DNA of 64,000 nt from Metallyticus violacea (lineage: Eukaryota; Arthropoda; Insecta; Mantodea; Metallyticidae). The notes below the pieces were generated by a model. It saw only the letters and a program-made list of their open reading frames with translations. It had not been told where the DNA came from and did not search any database. Numbering within the stretch: position 1 is the first letter of the stretch; the number at the start of each line of letters is the position of its first letter. Made by a program: the position numbers and the translations under genes. The DNA is taken from positions 179,305,041 to 179,369,040 of the forward strand of contig CM060846.1 of the NCBI GenBank assembly GCA_030762175.1, given 5' to 3'. Positions 35,131 to 45,766 of this stretch are shown in pieces.

Positions 35131-35470
35131 ATATGGCACTTAGAAAGGAAAATAAAGAAGATATGGTAGATGTAAAACGCTTGGTTCAGCAGACGATGCA
35201 GGACACCAGCATGCTGTCTACTGTTGCCAATCTCATCAAGAAATCAGTAGCTGCGGCAGTAGCGGAGTTGAGTTCTTGAACATTATCAGCGGCACCAGCG
35301 TCTTTGGATCAACGGTGCCGTGGAAGGGGAGGCTGAAGTCAATGACACCGCTATCAAAGTGATAGACAAAGTAGACGTTTCTCTTGATGCTAGCGATATG
35401 GATAGCAGTCATCTTGTGGGGAGGAGAAGGGACGAAAACGGCCCAGCGCGAAATACGAGAGATCCTCACT
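35131..35470 (+). pseudogene. LINE ORF1 fragment
   Basis: From ATG 35,131 the plus strand reads MALRKENKEDMVDVKRLVQQ and continues to AVAELSS before a stop at 35,279. After a small deletion it resumes in another frame with IKVIDKVDVSLDASDMDSSH and LVGRRRDENGPAR (about 35,350-35,460). The coiled-coil-like start and the VxxDxxDIxxSHRVG pattern are typical of ORF1 proteins of Jockey/CR1-type LINEs. The part between them is deleted and no ORF2 follows. Confidence 0.6.
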
Positions 35471-35479
35471 AGTGTAAAA

Positions 35480-36282
35480 CACCACCTTCTTCAAGAAGCC
35501 GTTGTAATGTGTGACTGAGGATAGTAGTGTTATAATGAAGGGAATGCAAAACAGCAAAATAACGCATCGTTATCTAGGATCATAAGCGATAAGATCATTA
35601 AAACTAGACATTTCATTGTATAAATAATAATTATTAATACTACTGTAATTAATTTACTTTTAAACATAACACTTATTTCTATTGTTATTATATTCACTTC
35701 TCTTCAACTGAAAAACTTATGTAATTCCTGTCTTTACTGACAGTATTTCACGGAATTTAAATACTGCAGCTCATATCAGGAGTAGCTTTATAATTAATTT
35801 CTGATTATCTTTGTACGGTATAGTAATTTCAATTACTTTTTTTATTTAATTGACTTAACATCAAACCTGGCAGTCCTCGAAGATACTGGCCTTGGTCATT
35901 CACCCCCATTAAGATGTTCATCCCTCTCACCCAATTTCATCCGACCACAATTAGGCTAAAATCCATTCTTTCACCCATATCAATACTTTACAAATTGTTC
36001 TCGTGAATGGCGATAGTCTATTGTCCCACTTTGGCAAATTTTATTATCTTTCCTCTACTCTGCAGCTACATTGACAATTTATTTCAAAAACTCGGTAAAA
36101 ACAATTTCTTTCTTTGGCACTTGTGCACGTTTCTGGTTATTCTTTTCTGTTTGTTGGTCCCACTGGCAAAGTTGTGAGGAAATGGCAGTTTACATAGATC
36201 TGATCTACAACTCAAAATTATTTTACATGGCCATAATGTATTTTCAGCTAAATTCTCTTCATAGAACTTACTGCTTCCTATC
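35480..36282. other. No gene recognised
   Basis: AT-rich spacer between the ORF1 fragment and a SINE1. Nothing identifiable. Confidence 0.6.
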
Positions 36283-36290
36283 GTAAATGA

Positions 36291-36569
36291 CCGCCACGGA
36301 TGGCCGAGGTCGTTACGGCACGGACTCGTGAGCGGGAGGTCTGGAGTTCGAATACCATCACGACCGTCCTCCGTGACAGAGGTTTTTCCCAGGTTTTCCT
36401 CAGTCCTCATAAATGGTAAATTCCGGGGAGGTACCCTAAATTGAGGTCTGGAACGCCTCCTTCCTTAAAAAAAATCCTTTCCCAATATATCATTTTATCT
36501 CATGTATCAACCGTGTTCACCGGCGTCATCATCAGTGGTAAAAACGAGCGTTAAATACCATTAAAAACA
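36291..36569 (+). repeat. SINE1 copy 8, full length with perfect target duplication
   Basis: Complete plus-strand copy bounded by GTAAATGA at 36,283-36,290 and 36,570-36,577, an exact 8-bp repeat. Head GGCCGAGGTCGTTACGGC, B box AGTTCGAATACC. Confidence 0.92.
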
Positions 36570-36689
36570 GTAAATGATTGATCTCTGCAGTGTGTATAAA
36601 ACTTCAAAATCAAACTACTTGGTTGAATTTTAGAAGCCCATGTTACAATTTTTGGCTCATCGGAAACACGGTGTTGTTATGATTAGACT

Positions 36690-36885
36690 TTAATACTAAC
36701 GTCATGACGTACATAATCGATTACGCTGAACTAGTTGCACTATTCCAGTACTGCGGTATGATAGTTCATCCAGTAGATCCTGTTCATCATACACCCACTA
36801 CTGACCCTATTTTAAACTTAATTGTAACAAATAATGCAGACAAAGTAGTGACTCATGGTCAGCTATCTGTATAGCCCATTCCCTG
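36690..36885 (+). pseudogene. LINE endonuclease fragment (Jockey/CR1-like)
   Basis: The plus strand reads YAELVALFQYCGMIVHPVDP, then HHTPTTDPILNLIVTNNADK and VVTHGQLSV before a stop. It corresponds to the middle of the APE endonuclease of Jockey/CR1-type LINEs, where a THHT..S..DLI....D.V..HGQL pattern is typical. Only about 65 codons survive. The next recognisable unit downstream is a DNA transposase. Confidence 0.6.
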
Positions 36886-37138
36886 AATGCAATCCCACTT
36901 GCTATTAAAGGTGGGCCGCTATCGCTTATCGCTAGTTGCTTAAACACATAGCTCGCCGTTCTTGCTCTGCAGTAGCCAATTACGTGCTAGTCTTAGCTGA
37001 TGACAACTCCCAGTCAAGTCCACGTGGAGTGAAAAGGAGAAATCTACTTAGTCAAATGTAGATTGGTTTTTTCTTACGCAACTGTGTCGTTACTGTTCAG
37101 GAACACGGTTTATCGTGGCAGTTTCTATTAAGTTAAAT

Positions 37139-38520
37139 ATGTGGCGCCGTTGGTTAAGTGTGCAAATGAATGATAATGATCAAGTGCATGATAATGATGA
37201 AGAGGAAATGTATGAATTTGAAGCTGATCATAATGCTGATGCTGCGGAGTTTGTACCCTCGCCCAGTATCAAATATTAAAATATAACAAAATCTGTAAAC
37301 AAGGAGTGCCAGAAAATGGCCTGTAAAGTGTTTGCCTCTGTTGTAAAGAATAAACTAGGTAAAGAACTAATAAGCAAGACCCTAAAATTTTGGAACTGAG
37401 TTGGCCAACAATCAGAAAAATCGTTAGGAAAGGACCATTAACACCCAAAAAAGCAGGAACAAAATCAAAACTGCTTAGGAAATGTGATAAATATAAATTT
37501 GAAATAGTTCGGCGGGAAATCTATAGTTTATACCTGGAAGGAAAACGTCCAACACTCCAAGAACTCCTAACGCGCTTGCATAATTCTAAATTCCTGTACA
37601 AAAGAACGTCCCTTTTGCTCCTTGTAAGAAAACTTGAGTTTTGCCTTCGTACTCATAATTAAAGGCTTATTATCATGGAATCACCTCGGGTAGTGCTTTG
37701 GAGGTATTAATATTTACAGCGAATCAATAATTGCGATCTGCAGGGCATCGGGTGGTGTACACGAAACTTGGTATGACACACACGACGTTCTAAAGAAAGA
37801 CTGGGATTATGTAACCTGCTCCTGTGCACTAAACACATCCGTGTAGAAAGGAAAGAGAATGTAATGCTATGTGCTAGTGGAGGCGAGGGTTGGGTTCCTA
37901 ACTGTTTTTACATTTTGGCGAAAAACGTTGTCGATGCTAAGGCTGACTGTCATTTCGAAAACTGATTCCAAAATTGTCTACAGAAAAACCTGCCCAATGA
38001 TAGGAAATGTACTCTTGTTCTCGATAATGCAAGTTATCATTCAAGGCAAATTGTGAAAATATCTACACAGTCTTTGAGAAAAGACAAGATTTTGGCCTTC
38101 ATGCAACAATTCAATGTTCCCATTTCCAACCCAATTTCCCCCCCCCAAAAAAAAACAGTTTTGGTACAGAAATTAAAAACAGAAAAATAAACAAACAGTA
38201 TGCAATAGACAAGTCAGCTGAAGCAGCTGGGCACGAAATATTAGGCACCTCCCTATTACTGTGTTTTTAATCCTATTGAAATAGTTTGGGCTAGACTGGA
38301 ACATCACGTAAGGAAGCACAATATGACACCCATGTTAAGTACGAGTGTTTTTGAACAATTGCGTGAAAGTGTAGTGTAGGGCGCATAGATGAGAACTGGA
38401 GAAATTGTGAATAGCACATAATAAACAAAGAACGTGAATATTATGTTCAACTAATGGAGGAAGACCTTAGATTAATCATTCCTGTGTCTGGAGACAGCGT
38501 TAATGAATCTAGAGGAGAAA
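37139..38520 (+). pseudogene. IS630/Tc1-type DDE transposase pseudogene
   Basis: A transposase of about 400 codons read in several frames. After an acidic N-terminus from ATG 37,139 come WPTIRKIVRKGPLTPKKAG and KCDKYKFEIVRREIYSLYLE (37,390-37,540). Then ETWYDTHDVLKKDW (about 37,757-37,800), where the Asp normally just before ETW appears lost in a small deletion. GGEGWVPN (37,880-37,905) and VLDNASYHSRQIVK (about 38,008-38,055, second catalytic Asp) follow. The third catalytic region is NPIEIVWARLEHHVRKHN (38,270-38,325), and ENWRNC precedes a charged tail. At least four frameshifts or stops make it inactive. Ends and terminal repeats could not be placed. The family is a cut-and-paste DDE/D transposase. 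Confidence 0.75.
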
Positions 38521-38647
38521 TTGACAAATGTAGTGCATTAGTTATTTTGTACTTTAATATAAACAATTTAAGATTTAATTTAGCCTTTAATTGCTTTAGT
38601 ATTTTGATTTTATAGCAAAAGTTCTTCGTCTGGATTTATGCGAGACG

Positions 38648-39048
38648 TGACAACACCGTTTGTCTATGGGACTTATCTGAAACGGAGGCTGGTGATCAGG
38701 TGGTCAAGAGGGCATGAGAAGGTATAAAGACCGGCCGCCCACATAAAAAGACTCGACACGACACGATAGGACACTACTACTGCAGCAGAGCAAGAGTGGT
38801 CTGAGTGCTCGGCTGAAACACTTAACACCGAGACACGAACCCCTATATCTAATTAGCTACTCCCCGATTATATAGCTGTTCACTGATAATCAGTATACAT
38901 CCAGGTGTTTACCAGCTGTTGCTTTTCTACTGTCCGACGAGAACGTCCTGGTACTCAACTGTTGGTTCAATAAACAACATCGACTATCAGAGAACAGGTT
39001 CCTTACATATCAAACCCAACATCCTTAAACTTCCCTCGCTCAACTTGG
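38648..39048 (+). mobile_element. LTR-like segment with primer-site-like sequence
   Basis: About 400 bases starting TGACAACACCG, with TATAAAGA near 38,715, an AATAAA signal near 38,971, and CTCA at the 3' end. TTGGCGCAATCAAGTCC (39,052-39,068) follows, resembling the TTGGCGCAGTC-type primer-binding start of many Gypsy elements. No gag or pol follows and no target duplication was found, so this would be a solo or truncated LTR. Confidence 0.4.
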
Positions 39049-39069
39049 CGCAATCAAGTCCCGAAATCC

Positions 39070-39752
39070 AGCCACATCCCTGAGTATGACCTGAGAAGGA
39101 ATTAGGTGGCGAGTTCCAGCAGCAATTAATTAAAACTTAACCAGCATTAACAGCATAAATTCTTTGAAACATTTACCTACCTACGTGGTGCGGACTCAAA
39201 CCATTTCAAAATAACACCCACGTGAGCCACCATCCCAAACCACTTCAAAATCAATTTTGTACTTGAGCACCCATAAGTGCTTTTTTTTTCTCCAACTTCA
39301 AAGTGTACACTTTTTGTTAGAGGTTCACCATTAATATTCTTTTTTTCTGAAGACAAATGGTCATACAAATAACTTTGCAAGATGCATGAAATCCTTGAAA
39401 TTTTTATTTTACGTTTCGTAAATTTGGCAAGGTTTCTTACCACCGCATGTTCTGATTAGCTGTGTCCAGTCATGTGGAACTTTTACTGATATTGTTGGTA
39501 GTTATTTTCCACGGACTGAATCTGCCTCCAGTGTGTATCACCACGTAAAAGGTACTTATGGTTAATAATTTGCAATAATGGGTGAGTTTTCAAAAGTCAA
39601 ATGTAGGAATGAATGACGTGATATTTCTGTTTTGGGATGGGCAGTTGTAAAACGATATTGTTATTTCTTTATATCATTTGATAAGCTTTGTGCCCATTTG
39701 AACATACATGAGGATATCTCATTACCTGTTCTGGAGGCTATTGGTTCGTCCT
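39070..39752. other. No gene recognised
   Basis: Two imperfect tandem copies of a CAAACCAYTTCAAAAT stretch occur at 39,197-39,255. Otherwise unremarkable AT-rich DNA. Confidence 0.55.
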
Positions 39753-39763
39753 AAATCATACAG

Positions 39764-40039
39764 ACCGCCACGGGTGGCCGAGGTATTTAAGGCGCGGACT
39801 CGTGAGCGGGAGGTCTTGGGTTCGAATCCCACCAGGACCGTCCTCCCTGACTGAGGTTTTTTCGAGGTTTTCCTGTCTTCATAACTGGCAAATGCCGGGA
39901 GGTACGCTGAACGTAGGCCTGGAACGCTTCCTTTCTTAAAAAATATCCTTTCCCTATATATATCATTGCGTTTCATGTATCATCGCCTGTGGTGCCTCAG
40001 TAGTAAAAAAGGGTTTTGAACACTAACCCCCTCCCAAAA
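39764..40039 (+). repeat. SINE1 copy 9, full length
   Basis: Complete plus-strand copy, the closest in this window to a consensus head (GGTTCGAATCCCACCAGG). The flanks 39,753-39,763 and 40,040-40,050 (AAATCATRCAG) form an 11-bp target duplication with one mismatch. Confidence 0.93.
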
Positions 40040-40050
40040 AAATCATGCAG

Positions 40051-43000
40051 TGACGTTTTTGAGACGTAGCTTCTACTATTGTATGTTTAATATCCAGAAT
40101 AGTCTGAGGTAGAATGACTGACTTAAATTATGTATTTGTAAGCACTTTTGTAGGTTATATATATCTGCGCCTTATCTTGTCAATTTATTTTAGGTTATAT
40201 CTCTTCTTTGGATCGTAAAGATGGCTCGTTCTAAGATCCTCTATGGTACCTTTTTCTTTACGAGAGACATTTTTTATATCCATTTCAAATTTATCACAAT
40301 CGTCGCGTATATCACCATAAGACATCTTGAAACTAACATTAAACTCAGAATTAAAAGTATATATATATATGGTAACTATATGTAGCTATTTGTTTTTGAT
40401 CTACCTTTGCTTCCTTACAAGATCCAAGTACAAATTGTACATGGCGTTGATATCAAGTTGGAGACTGAAATATTTGCTACTGCTTCTTACTCATGAGTAA
40501 TGACACTCTATGGTGGGGGATGAAAGTATATATGATGCAGTCAGTCAGTTTTTCCACCAAGCTAGAAACTGCTTTCCTTGTAGACAGACGAACAGTATTA
40601 TTTTGAAGTATTGTTACTGTTGATAAATTAATCCTTGAAATTTCTAATATGAATGATTACTGCAGCTTGCCGTCAGTATGGTTCTCGTTTACTACGGACG
40701 TTTCATGTGTACCAGAATGGTTGGTTGGGAGCCAGAATGTGTTGTTTACAGTTGGAGGAAACATGATCTTTAGTATCTACAGATCATCTGTACAGAAACC
40801 TACAATGTGTCAATTAAGAACATTTAACAGAAGAAGTGTAACAAACAGGTTATAAACAATATAACATTATTTTCAAATCAGTGATTCGGCATGTATATTA
40901 CAAAGTCTTACAACGAGCAAATGACCTTTTTGGTGTTTGTACATTATAGTAACACAGGTTAAGGCTCGTAAACGTAGCGAGAACTACTGTTATAAATGTT
41001 AGAATAGACTTTAGGTCTCTGCAGCAATGGGAGGAGGGAAACTGTACAGACTCGCATCGTGAATGTATCATATCGTTAAATATTTTTGCATGTGTTTTTC
41101 AAATAAAGCTCGGTGTAGCTTTACTCCATTGTTATCGTTGTGTGCATGTCTCCGCAATATAACCTTTCCTCATAATTAAAGATGCATTATTTCAATGATG
41201 GACTTGTGCATTTTAAATAGCTGAACAGGTAAATCAAATTCTACCTTGATTTTTACGCGCTTAAAATTAGGAAACAAAAACTAATATATATATATTAGGT
41301 GTTTCAGATTTGCATGATGAAAATGAAATAGCTGTAATTCTAATTTAAAATCAATTAAACTCTTTATTTTCCTGTTTTGCTATGAATTAAAGCCAATGCG
41401 TATTTAAAGATACGGTACAAAAATTGGAGAGAGCTAATGACAACTTTTATCGAAATTGGATACTTATGCATGTTTACTCTCGTTATTCGATATCCGGTAT
41501 TTTTATATTTCTATAAAATACCATACTAATTTATCCTTTTTTTTTAGAGAACCATAACATATCAAACGAATAGTTCGTAACACTTCAGAATAAATGAGAA
41601 TAAGAAAACAGCAGTTATGAACTATTTTATATTTCAGAAGACGATACAAGTTCTAGTGTAAATTTTATATTGCACTAACTACAGTTATAAAATGTTTAAA
41701 ATAATTATAATACACATTTTATATACTTTTTCCACGAAGTTAATCAACATTTTGTTTTTATTGTTTTCACAAGCAATTTGTTTTCAGAAATTTTAGCCTT
41801 GTGTTTAATGCTTTGAATGACAAATAATGGTATTGTACATATGAAAAGGGTACATCCTATGTAAAACATTGAAATATATGAAAGGGGATTTTAAAAATAG
41901 CATACCAGATATTCGCAAAATCTTAAGATAAATAATTGCGATATGTCCAAATATATTCAAGCTCCTATATACAATTGAAAGACATTTTTGACTTCATTTG
42001 CCTTTTAGGTAATTTTAACAACTTTCAACATATTTGGTTCTCATTGTTGTTAATGTTTTTGGACGAAACATATATTGTTAAAATAGGAAAGATAACAAAT
42101 ATATTTTATACTGTAAATATTTATTAGTTAGAAAAAGCATAATGAATGTGCCTGTTCCAAGTTTTGGTAATGTTTTATTTTTGAGAACATTGGAAATAAA
42201 AGAAGGCAGATTAACTGAACAAATTAGAGATGAAACCCTTGCTTAATGTGTACTCAGCACCTTTGGCATAATAATAGTTCTGCTTTCTTCACGAAACTCT
42301 CGGCTTAGAATCCTCGATTTTAACATTAGCACATTATAACCTCAACGAAATAGTCAGGAGGAGTGACTCCATTACAGGCTATTCCGGGTCCGTTTCAGGG
42401 TGGAATGGGACACGTAAGGTTATACTAGGATTGTCTGCGTCACTTGGGCCTTTGGGCGCTGATATTAGAGTTTGCACAAAAGGATGGAATGGGAGGTGTG
42501 TGAAAGGGATAGAAACATCGAGAGGGCGTATGGTGTCTACATATGGATTGTTACATTTTGGTGAAGCTTTAAACATAGATTATGGTTGTATAGCTTGATA
42601 TCCGCCTTGACTTTTGGCGCTTAGACTCCGAGACCAAAGTAATACATATATATCATGAAAATGTTAACAGCTTGGGTTCTCAGTGTTCTAACAAAAGGAC
42701 TGTGCAGAAAAGCTCAACGTCCTATTCAGCTATTACCATCAGTCTTGCAATGACATATTTAGCATAATAATAAAAACAAAATATTTCCTTAGTTCCAAGA
42801 TTTCAGCATTTTGTATTAAAATGAATATCAATAGAATCTTAGTTTCGGTATTCTTTACATTCTTTTGATTTATTCACTTTTTATTGAGCCCAAAATTCTT
42901 TTAACTAATTATAAACTTTTAAGCTCTTTAAAACATGTCCTCATTTTTATCCTGTATGCGTATATGAACCTTTCAATAACTGGAATTTTCTATCTTCATT

Positions 43001-44075
43001 TTATACAGTGCTCAAAATCACTTCATTAAAGTTTTATTCACTTAAATACTTATACTTATTGAGGATATTTGAGTTACGGGCCAGCAGGGTGCAACTGCAT
43101 ACTGCGAGAAGCCAATCACCAAGGCCGTATGAATGCATGTGCAAGCAGAAGGTTTTAGTTAGTTTGAGGGAGGCTTTGTCAGCGAGCGGTTATGCGTTCA
43201 TCGGTAACTCGGCACTCCCATTGTGTGTAAATTGCGTACTATACTTTGTTTCTCTTAACTTACTTCCATTATCAACAGTACCAGGTGCTCTTTGCGATGT
43301 CTCATTTGCTGGTGGGTACGGAACCGCTTTTTACAATACAAATTAGTTCGTAATTCATTGTTATACATTTAATGAAATCAAAATATCAGGAATGTTTTGT
43401 TTTCATTAACACAGCAGGTACGATAAATAATAACATTGAGCATCCGGAGTTTATGCAGCAAATCATCGTGAACAGGTGAGGTTACTTAACAGGCTAACCG
43501 TTAAAGTTTTTTTCAAGATTTCATGAGCACTGCGACTTGTTTTCTGTGTTCGCTTAATGCTCGACCTTGCTCAGAGGAGGAAAAGTTTTCAGTTGTTCGT
43601 TTACACAATTCGCTATTCTGGACTATAAATTTATTGTAAGTTTGCATGCTTCCAAAGCTTTATTTGCATGGTTTTTTTTTTGTTTTTTTGTTTTTTTTCC
43701 CGTGCTCGGCAAGCCTAAGGCGCGAACAAATTTAACCAATAAGGGCAAGGGAATGTGGAAAATTATATCTCGTTTTACTTGCAGCCAATAGTAAGCTAAG
43801 GAGAAACAGAGATTAATTTTTATTCGTTAGTTGCACGAGTATATAAATATATTCTTGAAAAAAGGATTTTTATATGTGATACAAGTGTAAAAAAGGATTT
43901 TTGCTGGGAAGTGGTGAAGCAATTGCAATAAAAAAACTTTGGTATTCGTGTTCCAGGTGTAGAAACTGTTCACAAAATTTATTAAAAAGTTAAGAGAGAC
44001 AGAATCTGTCAATGACAAGAAACGATTTGTTGTTAGATAAAATACGGGAATTTTCTGCGCAGATGGTAGCAATGC
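40051..44075. other. No gene recognised (4 kb)
   Basis: Mostly AT-rich. Slightly GC-richer patches are 42,360-42,640 and 43,070-43,330. The latter is open for 112 codons on the plus strand (43,008-43,346) with no recognisable motif. A T-rich run is at 43,672-43,699. Confidence 0.55.
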
Positions 44076-44088
44076 TTTAGCACTAAGA

Positions 44089-44381
44089 TTTTTTGATTGA
44101 TTTATTTATGGACGCTCGTTAATAGCTAAGGTCATCAGCGTCCCATTCAACTCGGCATGAAACGGCAGACTAATTTTGCTCGGAGGCCTCTCTTTCAGGC
44201 TTGAGGTTCCTTTTCGTGCCGTAAATGTACGACACGGGACCCACGACTTTACTTCCCTACCGAAGGAAGCCATACTTAGTATTTTTACGCCCGAAAAAAT
44301 CCATCGGTCCTGGCCAGGTTCGAACCCGCGATCTTGGGTTTAGGAGGCAAGTATGGTAACCACTAGACCATCAGGACCGAC
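44089..44381 (-). repeat. SINE2, full-length reference copy
   Basis: The best SINE2 here. The minus-strand head has A box TGGTCTAGTGG and B box GGTTCGAACC, then the body, then a 3' stem-loop (GGACGC 44,110-44,115 with GCGTCC 44,138-44,143) and a TAAATAAATCAATC tail. The 13-bp flanks 44,076-44,088 and 44,382-44,394 (TTTAKCACTAAGA) differ at one base. Confidence 0.93.
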
Positions 44382-44462
44382 TTTATCACTAAGAGTAATA
44401 CTTTTCATCATTTCTTATAAAATTGATATATTATTGTTATCATCCGTTTTAAATGCACTATA

Positions 44463-44625
44463 TTTTTTGCGTTCAGAAAAAGTAGGAATACTAAAGTAAA
44501 ACCAGTAAGTTTATTCGCGTTGACTTTATCTCTTTTTTCCGGTTGCGGCAGCTGCAGTAAGCAGTGATTGGCGAGCCTCAGGTGGCGCGTAACTTAAATG
44601 ACCTCAGTGTATTATTTTGCACCTC
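44463..44625 (+). repeat. Third copy of an inverted-repeat-arm module
   Basis: Matches the right arm at about 20,975-21,115 and the left arm at 2,000-2,140: AATACTAAAGTAAAA, then TTTTCCGGTTGCGGC, GCTGCAGTAAGCAGT and GTAACTTAAATGACCT. Only about 160 bases are shared, so this module is a dispersed repeat in its own right or an edge of one. Confidence 0.65.
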
Positions 44626-44629
44626 CTAT

Positions 44630-45726
44630 TGTGTTAGACATTGACAAGGATTTTGACAATTTTGCACATAAGGTAGAGGGGTGTAATATTTATTAAATTC
44701 AGCTACTCGTACAGACACACATATATATTATATACCTATACCTATATCTTCATCACGTGACATCAGTAATAATGGAATGGAAAGTTTTATAAAGAATATT
44801 GCTGTAGAAGCACATAGAAACAGCTTATATAATCAGTCTATTTAATACATACTTATAATATCAAACGTTGCTCAAAATTGTATAATAATTTCACTACTTT
44901 AACATCGCATTATGTGTTTCACGTGTTTGTAAATGAGATATAGGTTTCCTAATGCATTTAGAATCTTACTGCAAAACATTTCAATGGGTCAGAAATGTTG
45001 TTTTCCAATGTTAAATGATAACTAGAACTTATACACTATCCCTCGTTTACACAGATTGCTCTAAATATACATACTGAATACGTTCCAATAGATTAAGTTC
45101 AATCTGAAGTGTAGCAATGCTATATAACTCTAGCACATATGAAATGCGTTTGAATTGTTTCTGTCCAAAAAACTTCTAATAGTACGAGAAAACCAGCACT
45201 TCCGTAAAATGAAAACGATTAAGAAGGTATAGTGCAACATTTTATTGAAATTATACGTTTAATGATAAATTATAAATTATGAAATACATCATATATAATT
45301 GCTGAAATAATTTCATATGCTATTAACATTGATTGTTTTTCTATATGACATTCATTAAAAAACCGAGAATCTAAAAACATGTATTCAAGTAACAGATAAA
45401 ACAAGAGTAAATAATGAATTATACATATTAGATCCACTTGCTCATAGTTCTGCAACAATTCGGAATAGGAACCAAAATTAGTACAATGCATGTATGCTGT
45501 GTTTTGGCTTAGTGTTTTAATTTCCGATTTACTAAGCTTATATTTCGTTTAGTTTTCTGTATATATTAACCGTTTAAGAAATGACAATGATAAGCGTATA
45601 TACAAACAAAGTTGGTTTGAATAACAGTCATAATGTATGTAGTATTTAATTTCGTACAATGGGACAAAATAGGCGCAAAAGCCACTAAATGAGAATTGTA
45701 GAACATTGCAGTAATAATGATGGCAT

Positions 45727-45766
<40 letters not shown>

